Positions 25,454-33,529 of a stretch of 64,000 bases of DNA are shown piece after piece; the stretch's first letter is position 1, and every line of letters starts with the position of its first letter. The position numbers and the translations under genes are program-made. This DNA is from a virus. The DNA lies in the IMG/VR virus record IMGVR_UViG_3300013094_000025, positions 33,938-97,937 of that record; one strand, 5' to 3'. The notes beneath the pieces were generated by a model. It worked only from the letters and a program-made list of their open reading frames with translations. It was not told the DNA's origin and ran no database searches.

Positions 25454-25936
25454 TTACTTGCCGCTACTGCCAGTACCCTTATTACCTCGATCTGTAACAG
25501 TCACTTCATCTGCAAAAGATGTTTCCATATTAACAAGCGGGTAAAAAGCTATTTGTGCAACCCGATCCCCTTTTTTAAAAGTATAATCTTTATCACTGAA
25601 ATTATAAATTTGTACGTCTAACGAACCTCTATAACCTGAATCTATTACACCTAAATGAGGTTGTAATTGATGTTTAAATCCTAAGCCGCTTCTAGGTAAA
25701 ATAAGATACCAATAACCCGGGGTAATATCAGCAACTTGTAATCCTACAGGTACAATACCATGAAGTCGAGAGTAAATAACTGTATCTTCAACACAATATA
25801 AATCATACCCGGTATCAGTTTTATGCGCTTTTGTAGGTAGTTGTGCATCATTATGCGTTTTTACAAATTTAATAAAAGGTTTATTATTGTTAACAATGCC
25901 TACCGAGGTAGAATAAGTATTATAAGATGAAAGCAT
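25454..25936 (-). CDS. dut: dUTPase (trimeric type)
   Basis: A 160-residue dUTP diphosphatase that hydrolyses dUTP to dUMP, preventing uracil incorporation and feeding dTMP synthesis. All five family motifs appear: AHKTDTGYDLY (37-47), PRSGLG (81-86), GVIDSGYRGSLDVQIYN (96-112, catalytic Asp99), GDRVAQIAF (123-131) and RGNKGTGSSG (150-159, the mobile C-terminal arm). A TATAAT-like -10 lies 11 nt upstream on the reverse strand. It begins head-to-head with, and overlaps by 10 nt, the forward GIY-YIG gene, and is probably co-transcribed with gene 44. Confidence 0.95.
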   Translation of the reverse strand: MLSSYNTYSTSVGIVNNNKPFIKFVKTHNDAQLPTKAHKTDTGYDLYCVEDTVIYSRLHGIVPVGLQVADITPGYWYLILPRSGLGFKHQLQPHLGVIDSGYRGSLDVQIYNFSDKDYTFKKGDRVAQIAFYPLVNMETSFADEVTVTDRGNKGTGSSGK

Positions 25937-26730
25937 ATACGTACATTATAGTTAGAATTAATAAATTGCCAGGTCCAAAATTTTATTTCGGTTATAAAAC
26001 AATTAAAAAAGATAACGGGCACTACTACGGTAGTAGTAAATACCTTAAAGAAGATATACAAAAATACGGTATACAATGTTTTAAAAAACCTGTTGTTCAC
26101 TATTATGAAACAGAAAAAGAAGCTCTCGAGGCTGAAGAAAAATATCTATACAAAGTTAATGCGTCTAAGAATCCTAATTTTTATAACCGTATTAATGGCA
26201 ACGCTAAATGGACAACAGTAAATACGGTATATTCACCTGAACAATATAAAAAATCTCACTACAAAATTTTTTTAAAAGGCGATCAACGAACAGAAGCTCA
26301 AAAAAAAGGTGCAAAAACAAAATACAAAAAAGGAAGATCTGCTGAAAGGATCAACGCCGATAAAGAGCATAGTGAAAGAATGAAAGGTAGAAGATTGCCT
26401 GAAATAGCTCTTATACGCTCTAGAGAGACACAATTAAAAAATCGCGATCTAATTAATGAAAAATTAAGAAAACAGTGTTTAGGTAAAACAAAAGAAAACA
26501 ATGAAGGTCGAAAAATTACTTCTGAAAAATTAAAAGGTAATCAAAATGGTCGCAAAGGAGATCTAAAACTTGCAAATATGACTGAGCAAGAATTTACAAA
26601 CTTTCTAGCAACGAAGAGTCAACATCCAAACGTACAACAAATGCTTAAAACAAGAAGAAACAACGCTTTAACTTTTTTACAAACAGGTGTATGGGGTACA
26701 TACAAGAGACGTAAAGTTTCTATTCGTTGA
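25927..26730 (+). CDS. GIY-YIG homing endonuclease (Seg-like)
   Basis: A 267-residue free-standing homing endonuclease. The GIY-YIG nuclease occupies about 4-90: TYIIVRI and HYYGSSKYL are the two namesake strands, KYG follows, and the conserved Glu lies in ETEKEALEAEEKYL, with NRING closing the domain. Residues from about 115 are basic with NUMOD3-like DNA-binding modules (GRSAERINADKEHSERMKGR, then GRKITSEKLKGNQNGRKG). It is a forward gene in a mostly reverse block, the usual sign of an invading element; its start overlaps dut by 10 nt and its end overlaps a small reverse gene by 11 nt. Confidence 0.85.
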   Translation: MKAYTYIIVRINKLPGPKFYFGYKTIKKDNGHYYGSSKYLKEDIQKYGIQCFKKPVVHYYETEKEALEAEEKYLYKVNASKNPNFYNRINGNAKWTTVNTVYSPEQYKKSHYKIFLKGDQRTEAQKKGAKTKYKKGRSAERINADKEHSERMKGRRLPEIALIRSRETQLKNRDLINEKLRKQCLGKTKENNEGRKITSEKLKGNQNGRKGDLKLANMTEQEFTNFLATKSQHPNVQQMLKTRRNNALTFLQTGVWGTYKRRKVSIR

Positions 26731-26884
26731 TAAGCTGACGACCAGTATACTCTCCCTGCTTTACTTCTCCAATAGGAGTCTGTCCAGGCTTAACGGCGTT
26801 AGCTTGAAGCCAGGCAATGAGTGCGTCAGTCTTTTCCCTAGGAACAATAAAAGTTCCGTACATAGTATTTACAGTAATTTCCAT
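26720..26884 (-). CDS. small hypothetical protein (54 aa)
   Basis: A short reverse ORF, MEITVNTMYGTFIVPREKTD... to ...GEYTGRQLINE. Clean codon usage, a sensible sequence (two strands, a KTDALIAWLQANAV helix, a C-terminal strand) and an upstream TTGAAA-16-TAATAT pair on the reverse strand support it as real. It ends 11 nt inside the convergent homing-endonuclease gene. Together with dut and 44 it continues the reverse-strand block across the endonuclease gene. Function unknown. Confidence 0.65.
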   Translation of the reverse strand: MEITVNTMYGTFIVPREKTDALIAWLQANAVKPGQTPIGEVKQGEYTGRQLINE

Positions 26885-26926
26885 ATACTATATATTATCT
26901 TATAGTTTAAGATTTTCAACTACCAG

Positions 26927-26934
26927 CTTAAGTA
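26927..26934 (+). promoter_or_regulatory. weak late-type box before gene 16 candidate
   Basis: CTTAAGTA, one mismatch to CTTAAATA, 5 nt before the ATG at 26940. Confidence 0.25.
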
Positions 26935-26939
26935 TTGTA

Positions 26940-27428
26940 ATGTCAGACAACTTAGATACATTGTTAAATGAATTATCTTCATTTGAACTTCCTGTAAGTA
27001 CCCCAAAACCAGAAGTACCCGCTATGGAAGTTAATGATGAAAACATTAACGATTACATTCTTAAAAGAACTACTCAATTAATTGATACAAGTATTACCGC
27101 TGTTGATGATATTAAGGATTATATTATCCAAGGTCAGAACCCCGATGAAATAGCTGCTTTATCCGAACTCATTAATGCTGCTACTAAAAGTATAGAAGCC
27201 TTAAACAGAATTAACCTCCTTAATAAGAAAGGTAAAATTGATAAAGAATTAAAAGAAATGGATCTAAAAAATAGAAAAGAAGTAGCAGGTATGCTTCCAG
27301 GTAATAATGTTGTTAACAACAATTTAATAGTAGCGTCGAGAGAAGAGATATTTAAACAACTTCTAAATGAACCAGAACCTATAGAAATACTTGATTCTGT
27401 TGTTATAGAAGAAAAAGAAGATAAATAA
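26940..27428 (+). CDS. 16: gp16-type terminase small subunit (candidate)
   Basis: A 162-residue protein starting at the ATG at 26940 (the frame extends upstream into a region that belongs to the reverse small gene). The layout mirrors T4 gp16 (164 residues): an acidic N-terminus, a central helical hairpin (about 38-110, including ALSELINAATKSIEALNRIN), then LIVASREEIFKQLLNE matching the gp16 C-terminal pattern, and an acidic end. It would recognise DNA and regulate the gp17 motor. It is not next to gene 17, unlike T4. Confidence 0.6.
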   Translation: MSDNLDTLLNELSSFELPVSTPKPEVPAMEVNDENINDYILKRTTQLIDTSITAVDDIKDYIIQGQNPDEIAALSELINAATKSIEALNRINLLNKKGKIDKELKEMDLKNRKEVAGMLPGNNVVNNNLIVASREEIFKQLLNEPEPIEILDSVVIEEKEDK

Positions 27429-27433
27429 TTTAT

Positions 27434-27898
27434 ATGGCGCAACAAATTACAAATGCCGGATTAACTTTCAATTATTTACAACCTAACGATTGTATAGGAG
27501 ATTCCTTAGGTTTTTTTAATGCCAATTTAACTAATTTAATAACATTAGTTAATAATTTATCATCTAATTTATATACTGTTACTAGTAATATTTCTGCAGC
27601 AGTACCTGCTTCAACCACTGTTGCTAAAGCTTGGGGTGTATTTAACGGTACAATTGCAAGTGGTTTAATAAATGGTTATCAAGTTACAAGTGTTACAAAA
27701 ACAGCTACAGGGGTATACAATGTATTATTAAGTGTTACATTACCAAATACTAATTATGCAGTCGTAGGTACAGGTTCACCAAACTGTATTTTAACAGTAT
27801 CAAATCAAGGAACAAATTCATTTCAGATTAATACTGTAAATACAGCAGGTACCGCTACTAATTACAATCCTGCTAGTTTTGTTGTTTATAGCTCTTAA
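27434..27898 (+). CDS. fibre-like virion protein with CIGDS N-terminal motif
   Basis: A 154-residue protein, 5 nt after the gene 16 candidate. The N-terminus DCIGDSLGFFNANLTNL is shared with four other genes in the window (51650, 60855, 61564 and 62282), followed by a coiled-coil-like helix. The rest is a Ser/Thr/Asn-rich beta domain (AWGVFNGTIASG, YAVVGTGSPN) typical of short tail-fibre tips. It probably docks to the same virion site as its relatives. Its stop overlaps the convergent nrdA by 4 nt. Confidence 0.6.
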   Translation: MAQQITNAGLTFNYLQPNDCIGDSLGFFNANLTNLITLVNNLSSNLYTVTSNISAAVPASTTVAKAWGVFNGTIASGLINGYQVTSVTKTATGVYNVLLSVTLPNTNYAVVGTGSPNCILTVSNQGTNSFQINTVNTAGTATNYNPASFVVYSS

Positions 27899-29544
27899 GC
27901 TTCACAGCTCTTACAATCGTTAATTGATCGAGCAAGCATCTGACTTGGATTAGCTGAACGCTGATAGTAGAGAGCTTTAATTCCTTGTTCCCAAGCAAAG
28001 ATATAAAGTTCATTAGCTTCCTTAGGCTTAGTATCAGGAGGAATCATTACATTTAATGACTGACCTTGATCGATAAACTTCTGACGTTGAGCTGCCTGAA
28101 TGATAATCTCCTTCTGAGAAATCTCACCAAACGTTTTAAAGACATCTTTTTCGTCTTGAGTTAAGAAATCTAAGTGCTGAACAGAACCTCCTTTCATAAG
28201 GATACTCTTCCAAGTTTCATCATCATGCTTACCTTTATCTTTTAGTAATTGTTTGAGATAAGGATTACGATACGTAAACTTACCCTTAGCTAAATCCTTA
28301 ACATAGTAGTTAGAGTTCTGAGGCTCGATAGAAGGACTAACTTGACCAAGAATAAACGAACTAGATGTGGTTGGAGCTACAGCTAAGGTAGTTGTATTAC
28401 GACGACCATAACCTTTCAGTAAAGGTGGTTCTCCTAGCATATCAGCTAATGTTGCTGAAGCCTTATCAGCATGTTCACGAATAAACTTCCAAACTTGTGT
28501 GTTAAGAAGTTTAGCTTCCATTGATTCAAAGCCAATCATCTTTGATTGAAGTAATGAATGCCATCCAAGAACACCAACACCAAGAGCTCGTTGATTAATG
28601 GCAAACTTCCGAGGTGCATCCATAAACTTCATACCTTCAGTCTTATCGATAAACTCAGTCATGACTGCATCTAAGAAAAATACTAAGAACTCAACAGCGT
28701 CAGTATTCTTCCACTCTTCCCATCGTTCAAGATTCATAGAAGATAAATCACAAACAAATGACTCATCTGGTCCATTAGAGAGCATAATCTCTGAACATAG
28801 ATTAGAATGATTAATCTTAAGACCTTTATCCTTATAAACTTGAGGAGCCTGATTATTAGCATTATCAGAAAAAAAGATATAGGGATAACCTGATTCAAAA
28901 CGCTTCTTAATAATTAACCCCCAAGTCTTACGCTTATCTTTATCTCCTTCAGTCATAGACTTCATCCATTCATCTGACACACAGACTCCGATTGAAAGGT
29001 CCTGAATAGAATCTCCTTCACCTTTTATCTTTAAGAACTCTTCAATGTCAGGATGATCAATAGGAAGGTAGGCAGCAAATGAACCTCGACGAACATTGCC
29101 TTGAGAAATATAATTCGTAAGAGAATCAAATACTGTTAACTGATGATGAACCCCTGTTGCTTCACCTCCTGAAGAGATAGGTGTACCTCTAGGACGAATA
29201 GCTCCAAAGTAACCAGATGTACCTCCACCAACTTTTGACATAACCCCTACCTCAGCAATTTTATAGAGAATATCATCCATGTTATCAGGAACATATGAAC
29301 CGAAGCAAGAAATAGGTAGACCACGTTTACGTCCGAAGTTTGACCAAATAGGAGAGCTAAGAGAATAGTACCCCTTATGCATATACTCTTCAAACTTTAC
29401 TGCAAAGCCTTTAAGCTTAAGAAGCTTTTCAGCAGCCTTTGCAATATCAGTTATTCTTTGTTCGGCAGTTTCTCCTTCTAAAAGGTAACCACGTTCTAAA
29501 AATTTCCTAGAATCCTTATTAAGCCAATAGATGTGTTCTGTCAT
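27895..29544 (-). CDS. nrdA: class I ribonucleotide reductase large subunit
   Basis: A 549-residue alpha subunit reducing ribonucleotides to deoxyribonucleotides. Active-site residues: Cys80 (LPISCFGS) pairing with Cys265 (SFVCDLSS), the radical site NLCSEI (Asn248, Cys250, Glu252), the conserved NQRALGVGVLGWHS, a C-terminal Tyr pair (ALYYQRS) and a tail CxxC (Cys544, Cys547) for thioredoxin or glutaredoxin. The family's N-terminal ATP-cone is missing: the protein opens directly into the catalytic domain and is about 200 residues shorter than Escherichia coli NrdA. It therefore probably lacks dATP feedback through that domain. It is followed downstream of nrdB in the same transcript. Confidence 0.95.
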   Translation of the reverse strand: MTEHIYWLNKDSRKFLERGYLLEGETAEQRITDIAKAAEKLLKLKGFAVKFEEYMHKGYYSLSSPIWSNFGRKRGLPISCFGSYVPDNMDDILYKIAEVGVMSKVGGGTSGYFGAIRPRGTPISSGGEATGVHHQLTVFDSLTNYISQGNVRRGSFAAYLPIDHPDIEEFLKIKGEGDSIQDLSIGVCVSDEWMKSMTEGDKDKRKTWGLIIKKRFESGYPYIFFSDNANNQAPQVYKDKGLKINHSNLCSEIMLSNGPDESFVCDLSSMNLERWEEWKNTDAVEFLVFFLDAVMTEFIDKTEGMKFMDAPRKFAINQRALGVGVLGWHSLLQSKMIGFESMEAKLLNTQVWKFIREHADKASATLADMLGEPPLLKGYGRRNTTTLAVAPTTSSSFILGQVSPSIEPQNSNYYVKDLAKGKFTYRNPYLKQLLKDKGKHDDETWKSILMKGGSVQHLDFLTQDEKDVFKTFGEISQKEIIIQAAQRQKFIDQGQSLNVMIPPDTKPKEANELYIFAWEQGIKALYYQRSANPSQMLARSINDCKSCEA

Positions 29545-29550
29545 ATAAAA

Positions 29551-30522
29551 TTAAAATAAATCGTCTTCAGAGAATGATTGATTCTTCTTAGCGTACTCGA
29601 CCGGACGAGCATAAAAAAAGTCGGTCATATTGTTACCGTGTAATTCCTCTGTAAACCACATTGTAGCTTTAAGAATTTCTTTATCAACGTCAAAAGCTTT
29701 TTTAAACCCGATACCTGCTAAAGATTCATTAATTCGATCTTTGATAAACTCTTTAAGGATAGGAGCTGATAGTCCTTCTTCCTTAATACCGTTTACCATC
29801 CAATCAACAATCTTAGCTTCAGACTCAAAGGCCATTTGAGCTTCATGAAGAATACGCTCTTCAAGCTCTGCATCAAAGAGCTCAGGATATTCATCTCTAA
29901 TTGTATTAATAATCTTCGTACCAACAATACCGTGAATGTTCTCTTCGTTACGAGTGTACTTGACCTGCTGATCGGTATCCTTAAGAACATTCTTAAAACG
30001 TGCAAACCAATTGATAACATAGAACTGACTAAAGAGAGATACGTTTTCAACAAAGAGAGTAAAAAGAATGAGTGCGTAAAGATACTGTTTCTTAGAATCC
30101 TTATAGAACTTATGAGTGTACTTACGAAGATACTTTACTCTACCTTCAATCCAATCAAGCTTAAGGTTTTCCTCGAATACATTCTCCAGTCCAAGAACAG
30201 AAATAAGTCTTTCATAGGCATTGTTATGAATAACTTCGACATTAGCCATAACATATCCAAGATCTTGAAAGCAAGGCTGAGGAAGATTCTCACCTAATTT
30301 AGCCCAGAAGGTTTTTACAGCGATCTCAATTTGACCGATAGCAGACAAAGTACGAATAATAATCTCTCTTTCCTGATCTGTTAAATTAACTTTAAACTGT
30401 TGAACATCAGACTTAAAAGAAAATTCTTTATCAGTCCAGAATCCGTTATGCATTGCTTCAATGAACTCATCTGTCCATTTATAATTGTTTGGTTTGCGGC
30501 TAATTTGTTCGTCGAAGATCAT
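29551..30522 (-). CDS. nrdB: class I ribonucleotide reductase small subunit
   Basis: A 323-residue beta subunit that stores the radical. Metal ligands and radical Tyr are visible: Glu66 (GQIEIAVKTFW), Glu96, His99 and Tyr103 in EVIHNNAY, Glu159 (FVENVSLF), and Glu194 with His197 (RNEENIH). Retention of Tyr103 argues for a tyrosyl-radical type rather than the Tyr-less class Ic. It is transcribed ahead of nrdA (6-nt gap). The C-terminal acidic tail (SFSEDDLF) is the expected docking peptide for NrdA. Confidence 0.95.
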   Translation of the reverse strand: MIFDEQISRKPNNYKWTDEFIEAMHNGFWTDKEFSFKSDVQQFKVNLTDQEREIIIRTLSAIGQIEIAVKTFWAKLGENLPQPCFQDLGYVMANVEVIHNNAYERLISVLGLENVFEENLKLDWIEGRVKYLRKYTHKFYKDSKKQYLYALILFTLFVENVSLFSQFYVINWFARFKNVLKDTDQQVKYTRNEENIHGIVGTKIINTIRDEYPELFDAELEERILHEAQMAFESEAKIVDWMVNGIKEEGLSAPILKEFIKDRINESLAGIGFKKAFDVDKEILKATMWFTEELHGNNMTDFFYARPVEYAKKNQSFSEDDLF

Positions 30523-30532
30523 ATTTTTTGTT

Positions 30533-30540
30533 TATTTAAT
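30533..30540 (-). promoter_or_regulatory. possible late-type box upstream of nrdB
   Basis: ATTAAATA on the reverse strand, 10 nt before the nrdB ATG. nrd genes are usually early, so this may be chance or a second late promoter. Confidence 0.25.
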
Positions 30541-30601
30541 TGGTTGCGGTACATAGTTCGAGTGTGATTATTGTAGTGAGGTTTTAGCACTTTTCTACCT
30601 T

Positions 30602-31168
30602 TTAAGTGCTTTTTGTGATACGTTTATTCTTTGGAAGATCTTTCCAATGATCGTTTTTATTATTCCACTGTCTTCCCCCAGGAAGTTTAATATTTTTGCC
30701 GTTCAAATTAACTTCGGCTTTAAATTCATTTGTTTCTTTTGTTTTTACCTTTTTAGGCTTAATATTAACATCGTTGTCATATTTAACACTATCAGGTACA
30801 GGACCACGATTAATACCATCATCTTGAATTTCTAAAGCTTCAATAGGAACTGTCATCGGGTTACGATAAAGACCAGGGGCGTATTCGATGATAACATCAA
30901 CATAGATGTTATCAGGTGCTTCAGTTCCACCCATATAGTTCTGAGTTGTTGTTGGATAAATACTCTTAACAGCTGAAACTCTTAAGTTAAGATCAAATTT
31001 AGGATGCATACAAGCCTGTATCATCTCAATAAAGTTACTAGCCTTTTGCTTAAAAAAGTCAAGCTTTAAACAATCATCGCGAAAACGTACGCGATCACCG
31101 ATTACAAACCCGCCTTGTTGATAGCGTTCCATTATACCTTCAAGTACTAAATTAAACTGTGTATCCAT
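30602..31168 (-). CDS. hypothetical protein (188 aa), possibly virion or replication associated
   Basis: A 188-residue protein. The N-terminal half contains a compact beta domain, with GGFVIGDRVRFRDDCLK resembling an SH3-like strand opening and VDVIIEYAPGLYRNPMTVP a strand pair. The C-terminal 60 residues are Lys/Asn-rich and probably disordered. It is divergent from gene 25, with paired late-like boxes between them. No family recognised. Confidence 0.65.
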   Translation of the reverse strand: MDTQFNLVLEGIMERYQQGGFVIGDRVRFRDDCLKLDFFKQKASNFIEMIQACMHPKFDLNLRVSAVKSIYPTTTQNYMGGTEAPDNIYVDVIIEYAPGLYRNPMTVPIEALEIQDDGINRGPVPDSVKYDNDVNIKPKKVKTKETNEFKAEVNLNGKNIKLPGGRQWNNKNDHWKDLPKNKRITKST

Positions 31169-31179
31169 ATTTGTGATAT

Positions 31180-31187
31180 TATTTAAG
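31180..31187 (-). promoter_or_regulatory. late-promoter-like box, reverse 188-aa gene
   Basis: CTTAAATA on the reverse strand, 11 nt before the ATG at 31168. It faces away from the forward box at 31198-31205. Confidence 0.45.
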
Positions 31188-31197
31188 CAACTCCTCC

Positions 31198-31205
31198 CCT
31201 AAATA
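31198..31205 (+). promoter_or_regulatory. late-promoter-like box, gene 25
   Basis: CCTAAATA, 9 nt before the gene 25 ATG, forming a divergent pair with the reverse box at 31180-31187. Confidence 0.45.
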
Positions 31206-31214
31206 ATAGTATAA

Positions 31215-31706
31215 ATGGCTATTAAAATTACAGAACTAAAAACAATAGCTGATATATATAATACAAATCAGTATGTTTATAAAGATTTATATTTAGATAT
31301 ACAGCAAAATCAATATGTTTTACCCGGTTTCAATCCTTCAAGGCCAGGTGCTGATATTCAAGCTAGTTATGACGATCGTGCTATATCTAACTCTTTAACA
31401 AATCTTTTTAATACTTTACCCGGACAACGTTTTTTATTCCCTGAATACGGCCTAAATTTAAAACGTTATTTGTTTGAACAAATTACTGAATATAACGCTC
31501 AACTTATAGGTAGAAAAATATTTGATACAATTACGCTCTATGAATCTAGAGTAACACCATTAAATGTTAATGTAGTAGCTGATCCTGACAGTAATTTATA
31601 CATAATTACTATCGTAGTCTTAATACCAATTTACAATGCAAATATAAGTTTGTATTATAATTTTGATATAACTCAGCAAAAATTTATCAATATAACAAAT
31701 AACTAA
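31215..31706 (+). CDS. 25: gp25-type baseplate wedge protein
   Basis: A 163-residue member of the gp25/lysozyme-like (GPW_gp25) family that links the wedge to the sheath. The core pattern is clear: YDDRAISNSLTNLFNTLPGQ, then RFLFPEYGLNLKRYLFEQIT, including the conserved Arg and the PxxG-x-x-L turn. Slightly longer than T4 gp25 (132) because of an N-terminal extension of about 30 residues. It starts a forward run of peripheral baseplate genes (25, 6, 7-like), the same relative order as in many contractile systems. Confidence 0.9.
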   Translation: MAIKITELKTIADIYNTNQYVYKDLYLDIQQNQYVLPGFNPSRPGADIQASYDDRAISNSLTNLFNTLPGQRFLFPEYGLNLKRYLFEQITEYNAQLIGRKIFDTITLYESRVTPLNVNVVADPDSNLYIITIVVLIPIYNANISLYYNFDITQQKFINITNN

Positions 31707-31712
31707 TAAAAT

Positions 31713-33527
31713 ATGGCAAATATTACTCCTCAAACACAATTTAATAATTTTGATATTCCTCAAGGAGGTTATGTTTCTTTTGATGCAATGTCTCTTCGTC
31801 AGCTTATTATTAATAGGCTTAACACACAGAACGTTTTTACAGATCAAAATTTCATTGGTTCTAATTTATCTTGTATTATTGATATCGTTGCTTATTCCTA
31901 CAATACCTTAATTTACTATTTAAATAAAACATCTAACGAATCTATGTTTTCTGAAGCCCAGCTTTATGAAAATATTAATCGTATTGTTAAGCTTATTGAT
32001 TATTCACCAGTTGGTAATCAAACTTCAACGTTATCTTTCACCTGTACAGCGTCTCAATTAAATCAAGGTGTTTACACTATACCTCTTTATTCCTATATAC
32101 CTACTAACGGTATTAATTTTTCATTTAATAAGAATGTATCTTTCAATAAGTCTCTTAATCAAACAGCAGAAGAATTAACTAATTTTGAAAATTCAACTCT
32201 TTTATATGAAGGTAAGTATGTTGAATACCCTGTATATACAGCGGCAGGAGATGAAAATGAAGTTTTAATAGTTAATCCAGAAAAAAATATTATTGATCAC
32301 TTTAATATAGATGTTTACGTTAAACCGGTAGCTACAGGTACTTGGTTACAGTATACATCTAGTCCTAATTTGTTTTTAGAAAACGGATCAGCTACAAAGT
32401 ATCAAATTCGTTTAAACGAAAAAGGCTACTACGAAATAACTTTCGGTAACAATATTAACGGTCTTCGTTTACAAACAGGTGATCAAGTAGCAGTTTACTA
32501 TTTAGCTTCTGATGGAGCTACTGGACAAGTAGGACCAGGTACTCTTAATCCTAAAACATCCACTATAACATTGTTTAATACCACTCAATATAATCAAATA
32601 ATAAATGATGTTTTTGTTAAACAATATCAGTATCTAACTACCGCTCAATTACAAAATATTAATTTTACAAATAGTACAAATTCAACAATATTTAATCCGC
32701 CTGAAACTGTACAGTCAATACAAAATAACGCACCAGCAAATTATAGAAGTCAAAACCGTCTTGTAACTACGCAAGATTATGTAACATATGTAAAAACAAA
32801 TTTTGGTAATCTTATTGCAGATATTAAGTGTGTTAATAACAATGATTACATTGCCGGGTATATGCAGTATTTTTATAATTTAGGTATTACAAATCCACAA
32901 ATTACCGATCGAGCATTATTCAATCAGGTAACTTATTCTGATGCTTGCAACTTTAATAACGTGTACGTTATTGTTGTACCTAAGTCAAACGCATTTGTAC
33001 CAAATTACATACTACCAGCTCAAAAGCAACTAATTAGCTCTTCAATTAATAGTAGCAAAGTAGCTACTACAGAGACTGTTTTTATTGATCCGGTGTATAA
33101 AGCTATAAGTATAGGTTTAGCATCTGCTCCAGATCAAATTAATCTACCTACTGATGAAAACCTCTGTGTTTTAAACGTACATAAAAAGACTAACTCTCTC
33201 AGAAGTAATCAGGCTATTGTAGGCGATATTGTTAATGTATTTACAACATACTTTAACACAAGCGCAGTAAGATTAGGTCAAATAATAGATGTTCGTAACT
33301 TAACTCAGCAAATTTATGCTGTCGATGGTGTACAAACTTTTTATACATCTAGAACAGATAATCCAGATATCTACATAGAAGGTTTATCTCTATTTGCTTG
33401 GAATCCAATTTACCCGTCATTAGATGCTACGTTTACAACTAACAATATATCTCTTAATTATTATGAATTTCCTTACTACGATAATATAAACAATCTAGGT
33501 AATCAAATCAATATTATCAGCTCCTAA
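31713..33527 (+). CDS. 6: gp6-type baseplate wedge protein
   Basis: A 604-residue protein with the layout of the gp6/baseplate J family (T4 gp6 is 660). The N-terminal LRQLIINRLNTQNVFTD, then SCIIDIVAYSYNTLIYYLNK, is the typical helical entry. A beta region follows, and the middle includes YRSQNRLVTTQDYVTYVKTN, characteristic of wedge proteins. The C-terminal VRLGQIIDVRNLTQQIYAVD strand-helix matches the dimerisation region. It would form the ring of wedges around the hub. It starts 6 nt after gene 25 without its own box, so it is probably co-transcribed. Confidence 0.85.
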   Translation: MANITPQTQFNNFDIPQGGYVSFDAMSLRQLIINRLNTQNVFTDQNFIGSNLSCIIDIVAYSYNTLIYYLNKTSNESMFSEAQLYENINRIVKLIDYSPVGNQTSTLSFTCTASQLNQGVYTIPLYSYIPTNGINFSFNKNVSFNKSLNQTAEELTNFENSTLLYEGKYVEYPVYTAAGDENEVLIVNPEKNIIDHFNIDVYVKPVATGTWLQYTSSPNLFLENGSATKYQIRLNEKGYYEITFGNNINGLRLQTGDQVAVYYLASDGATGQVGPGTLNPKTSTITLFNTTQYNQIINDVFVKQYQYLTTAQLQNINFTNSTNSTIFNPPETVQSIQNNAPANYRSQNRLVTTQDYVTYVKTNFGNLIADIKCVNNNDYIAGYMQYFYNLGITNPQITDRALFNQVTYSDACNFNNVYVIVVPKSNAFVPNYILPAQKQLISSSINSSKVATTETVFIDPVYKAISIGLASAPDQINLPTDENLCVLNVHKKTNSLRSNQAIVGDIVNVFTTYFNTSAVRLGQIIDVRNLTQQIYAVDGVQTFYTSRTDNPDIYIEGLSLFAWNPIYPSLDATFTTNNISLNYYEFPYYDNINNLGNQINIISS

Positions 33528-33529
33528 AA

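Noticed and set aside
29836-30297. A 153-codon forward ORF opposite nrdB
   Set aside because: nrdB is unambiguous by its metal ligands and radical Tyr; the forward frame has no recognisable sequence or promoter.
30586-30612. A 7-bp inverted repeat followed by T residues on the forward strand
   Set aside because: Both neighbouring genes run on the reverse strand, where the tail would be A-rich, so it cannot be their terminator; the stem is weak.
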